Below the pieces are notes generated by a model. The model made no database searches, had not been told where the DNA came from, and saw only the letters and a program-made list of their open reading frames with translations. DNA of 64,000 nucleotides from Stomoxys calcitrans. Taxonomy: Eukaryota > Arthropoda > Insecta > Diptera > Muscidae. Positions within the stretch are counted from its first letter, which is position 1. The number at the start of each line of letters is the position of its first letter. The translations under genes were made by a program, and so were the position numbers. Location: contig NC_081553.1 of assembly GCF_963082655.1 (NCBI RefSeq), positions 48,603,228-48,667,227 on the forward strand, in the 5' to 3' direction. Below, one piece after another: positions 63,385 to 64,000 of this stretch.

Positions 63385-64000
63385 GGCTGAGAATGTGTGG
63401 CCTATTGATTTCGATGACTAGGCTATTGTGTATCGGTACTTTATTACTTAGATGGCAACCCATAGTTACCTGCTGCGGAGCGGACCCTCACCATTTTCCC
63501 TTATTATCAGAAACGCCAGGTCTCGGATATGGGTTGTGTGATTTAAGCGAAATTTTGTAGCCTCCCCTTCCCAAAACTTGCCAAATATATGTAGACCAAT
63601 CAGGACAATATGGGTCTCAAATGAAGGGATTTATAATTATAAAACGTATCTGATATCCAATTTTCGGGCCAAGTGTTTGGGGGACCACCCCAACCACTTG
63701 GCCCTAAAACACTCCTAAATCCGAGATATTCACCGACCATGGCAATATCGGACTCAAATGAAAGATATTTGCGAGTAGAGTACGAAACTGATATTCAAAT
63801 GTGGGAGCAAGTTTTTCGGGGTTTACCCCTTCCGCATAACATCCCCCAAACATGCCTCAGCTCCAAAAAAATCTTAAAATAGGTTAATTGGACCATCATG
63901 ATAATATGGGACTCAAATGAAAGGTATTCGGGAGTAGATTACGAATATGGTCAGGAATTAGAAATAGGCTTTATAATTTATTGATAACTGAAGGGGTCCG
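63385..64000 (+). repeat. Family D array, runs off the window
   Basis: Units with GACAATATGGGTCTCAAATG, ATCTGATATCCAATTTTCGG, GGGGGACCACCCCAACC and GGGACTCAAATGAAAGGTAT. It continues past the window end. Confidence 0.78.

Overview
The window looks like nuclear DNA of a higher fly, most likely a calyptrate/muscid such as a stable fly or house fly relative. Evidence: it is AT-rich; the one host gene has short GT-AG introns (58-80 nt) mixed with kilobase introns full of repeats; and the transposons are of insect type (Jockey/I-like and RTE-like LINEs, mariner, tRNA-derived SINEs). The species is inferred from remembered repeat families, not proven.

Only one host gene is convincing. It is on the + strand at 46346-61123 and I read it as the fly homologue of DNAI7 (CASC1/Las1, Chlamydomonas IC97), an accessory chain of axonemal inner-arm dynein. 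I can place nine coding exons in phase, 3690 nt in total including the stop (about 1229 residues). It has a TATA box upstream and an AATAAA signal 28 bases after the stop codon. Its two large introns (6.2 kb and 3.8 kb) are packed with repeats. The exon 2/3 junction is the weak point of the model.

The rest is mostly repeats. (i) Satellite-bearing interspersed elements, called families A, B and C here, share hairpin ends and carry internal arrays of about 150-bp units: 425-3434, 5057-6785, 14392-16198, 18109-19768, 21745-23492, 24552-28037, 29047-29500, 32320-33506, 35405-36722, 37226-38655 and 61195-63372. (ii) A fourth family, D (units about 140 bp, related to ATATGGGACTCAAATGAAAG), lies at 13019-14391, 29501-30400, 36723-37225, 43515-45840, large parts of introns 4 and 5, and 63385-64000. 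(iii) A 2.85-kb minisatellite of 29/31-bp units occupies 10166-13018. (iv) Dead LINE pieces lie at 1-424, 6787-9065, 19950-21412, 21420-21757, 30440-32180 and 40510-43300. (v) A tRNA-derived SINE family has about ten copies, three with visible target-site duplications. (vi) Mariner-type elements include a fold-back copy at 5121-5716 and three copies of a small MITE.

Unique-looking, gene-free stretches are 3656-5056, 9066-10165, 16199-18108, 23493-24345, 28038-29046, 33507-34960 and 38656-40400. I see no CRISPR array, operon, rRNA or functional tRNA. I did not find a convincing new biological system. The most interesting items are the inverted duplication around the first exons of the dynein gene, the palindrome-bearing satellite in its intron 5, the modular satellite-carrying elements, and several fold-back structures.
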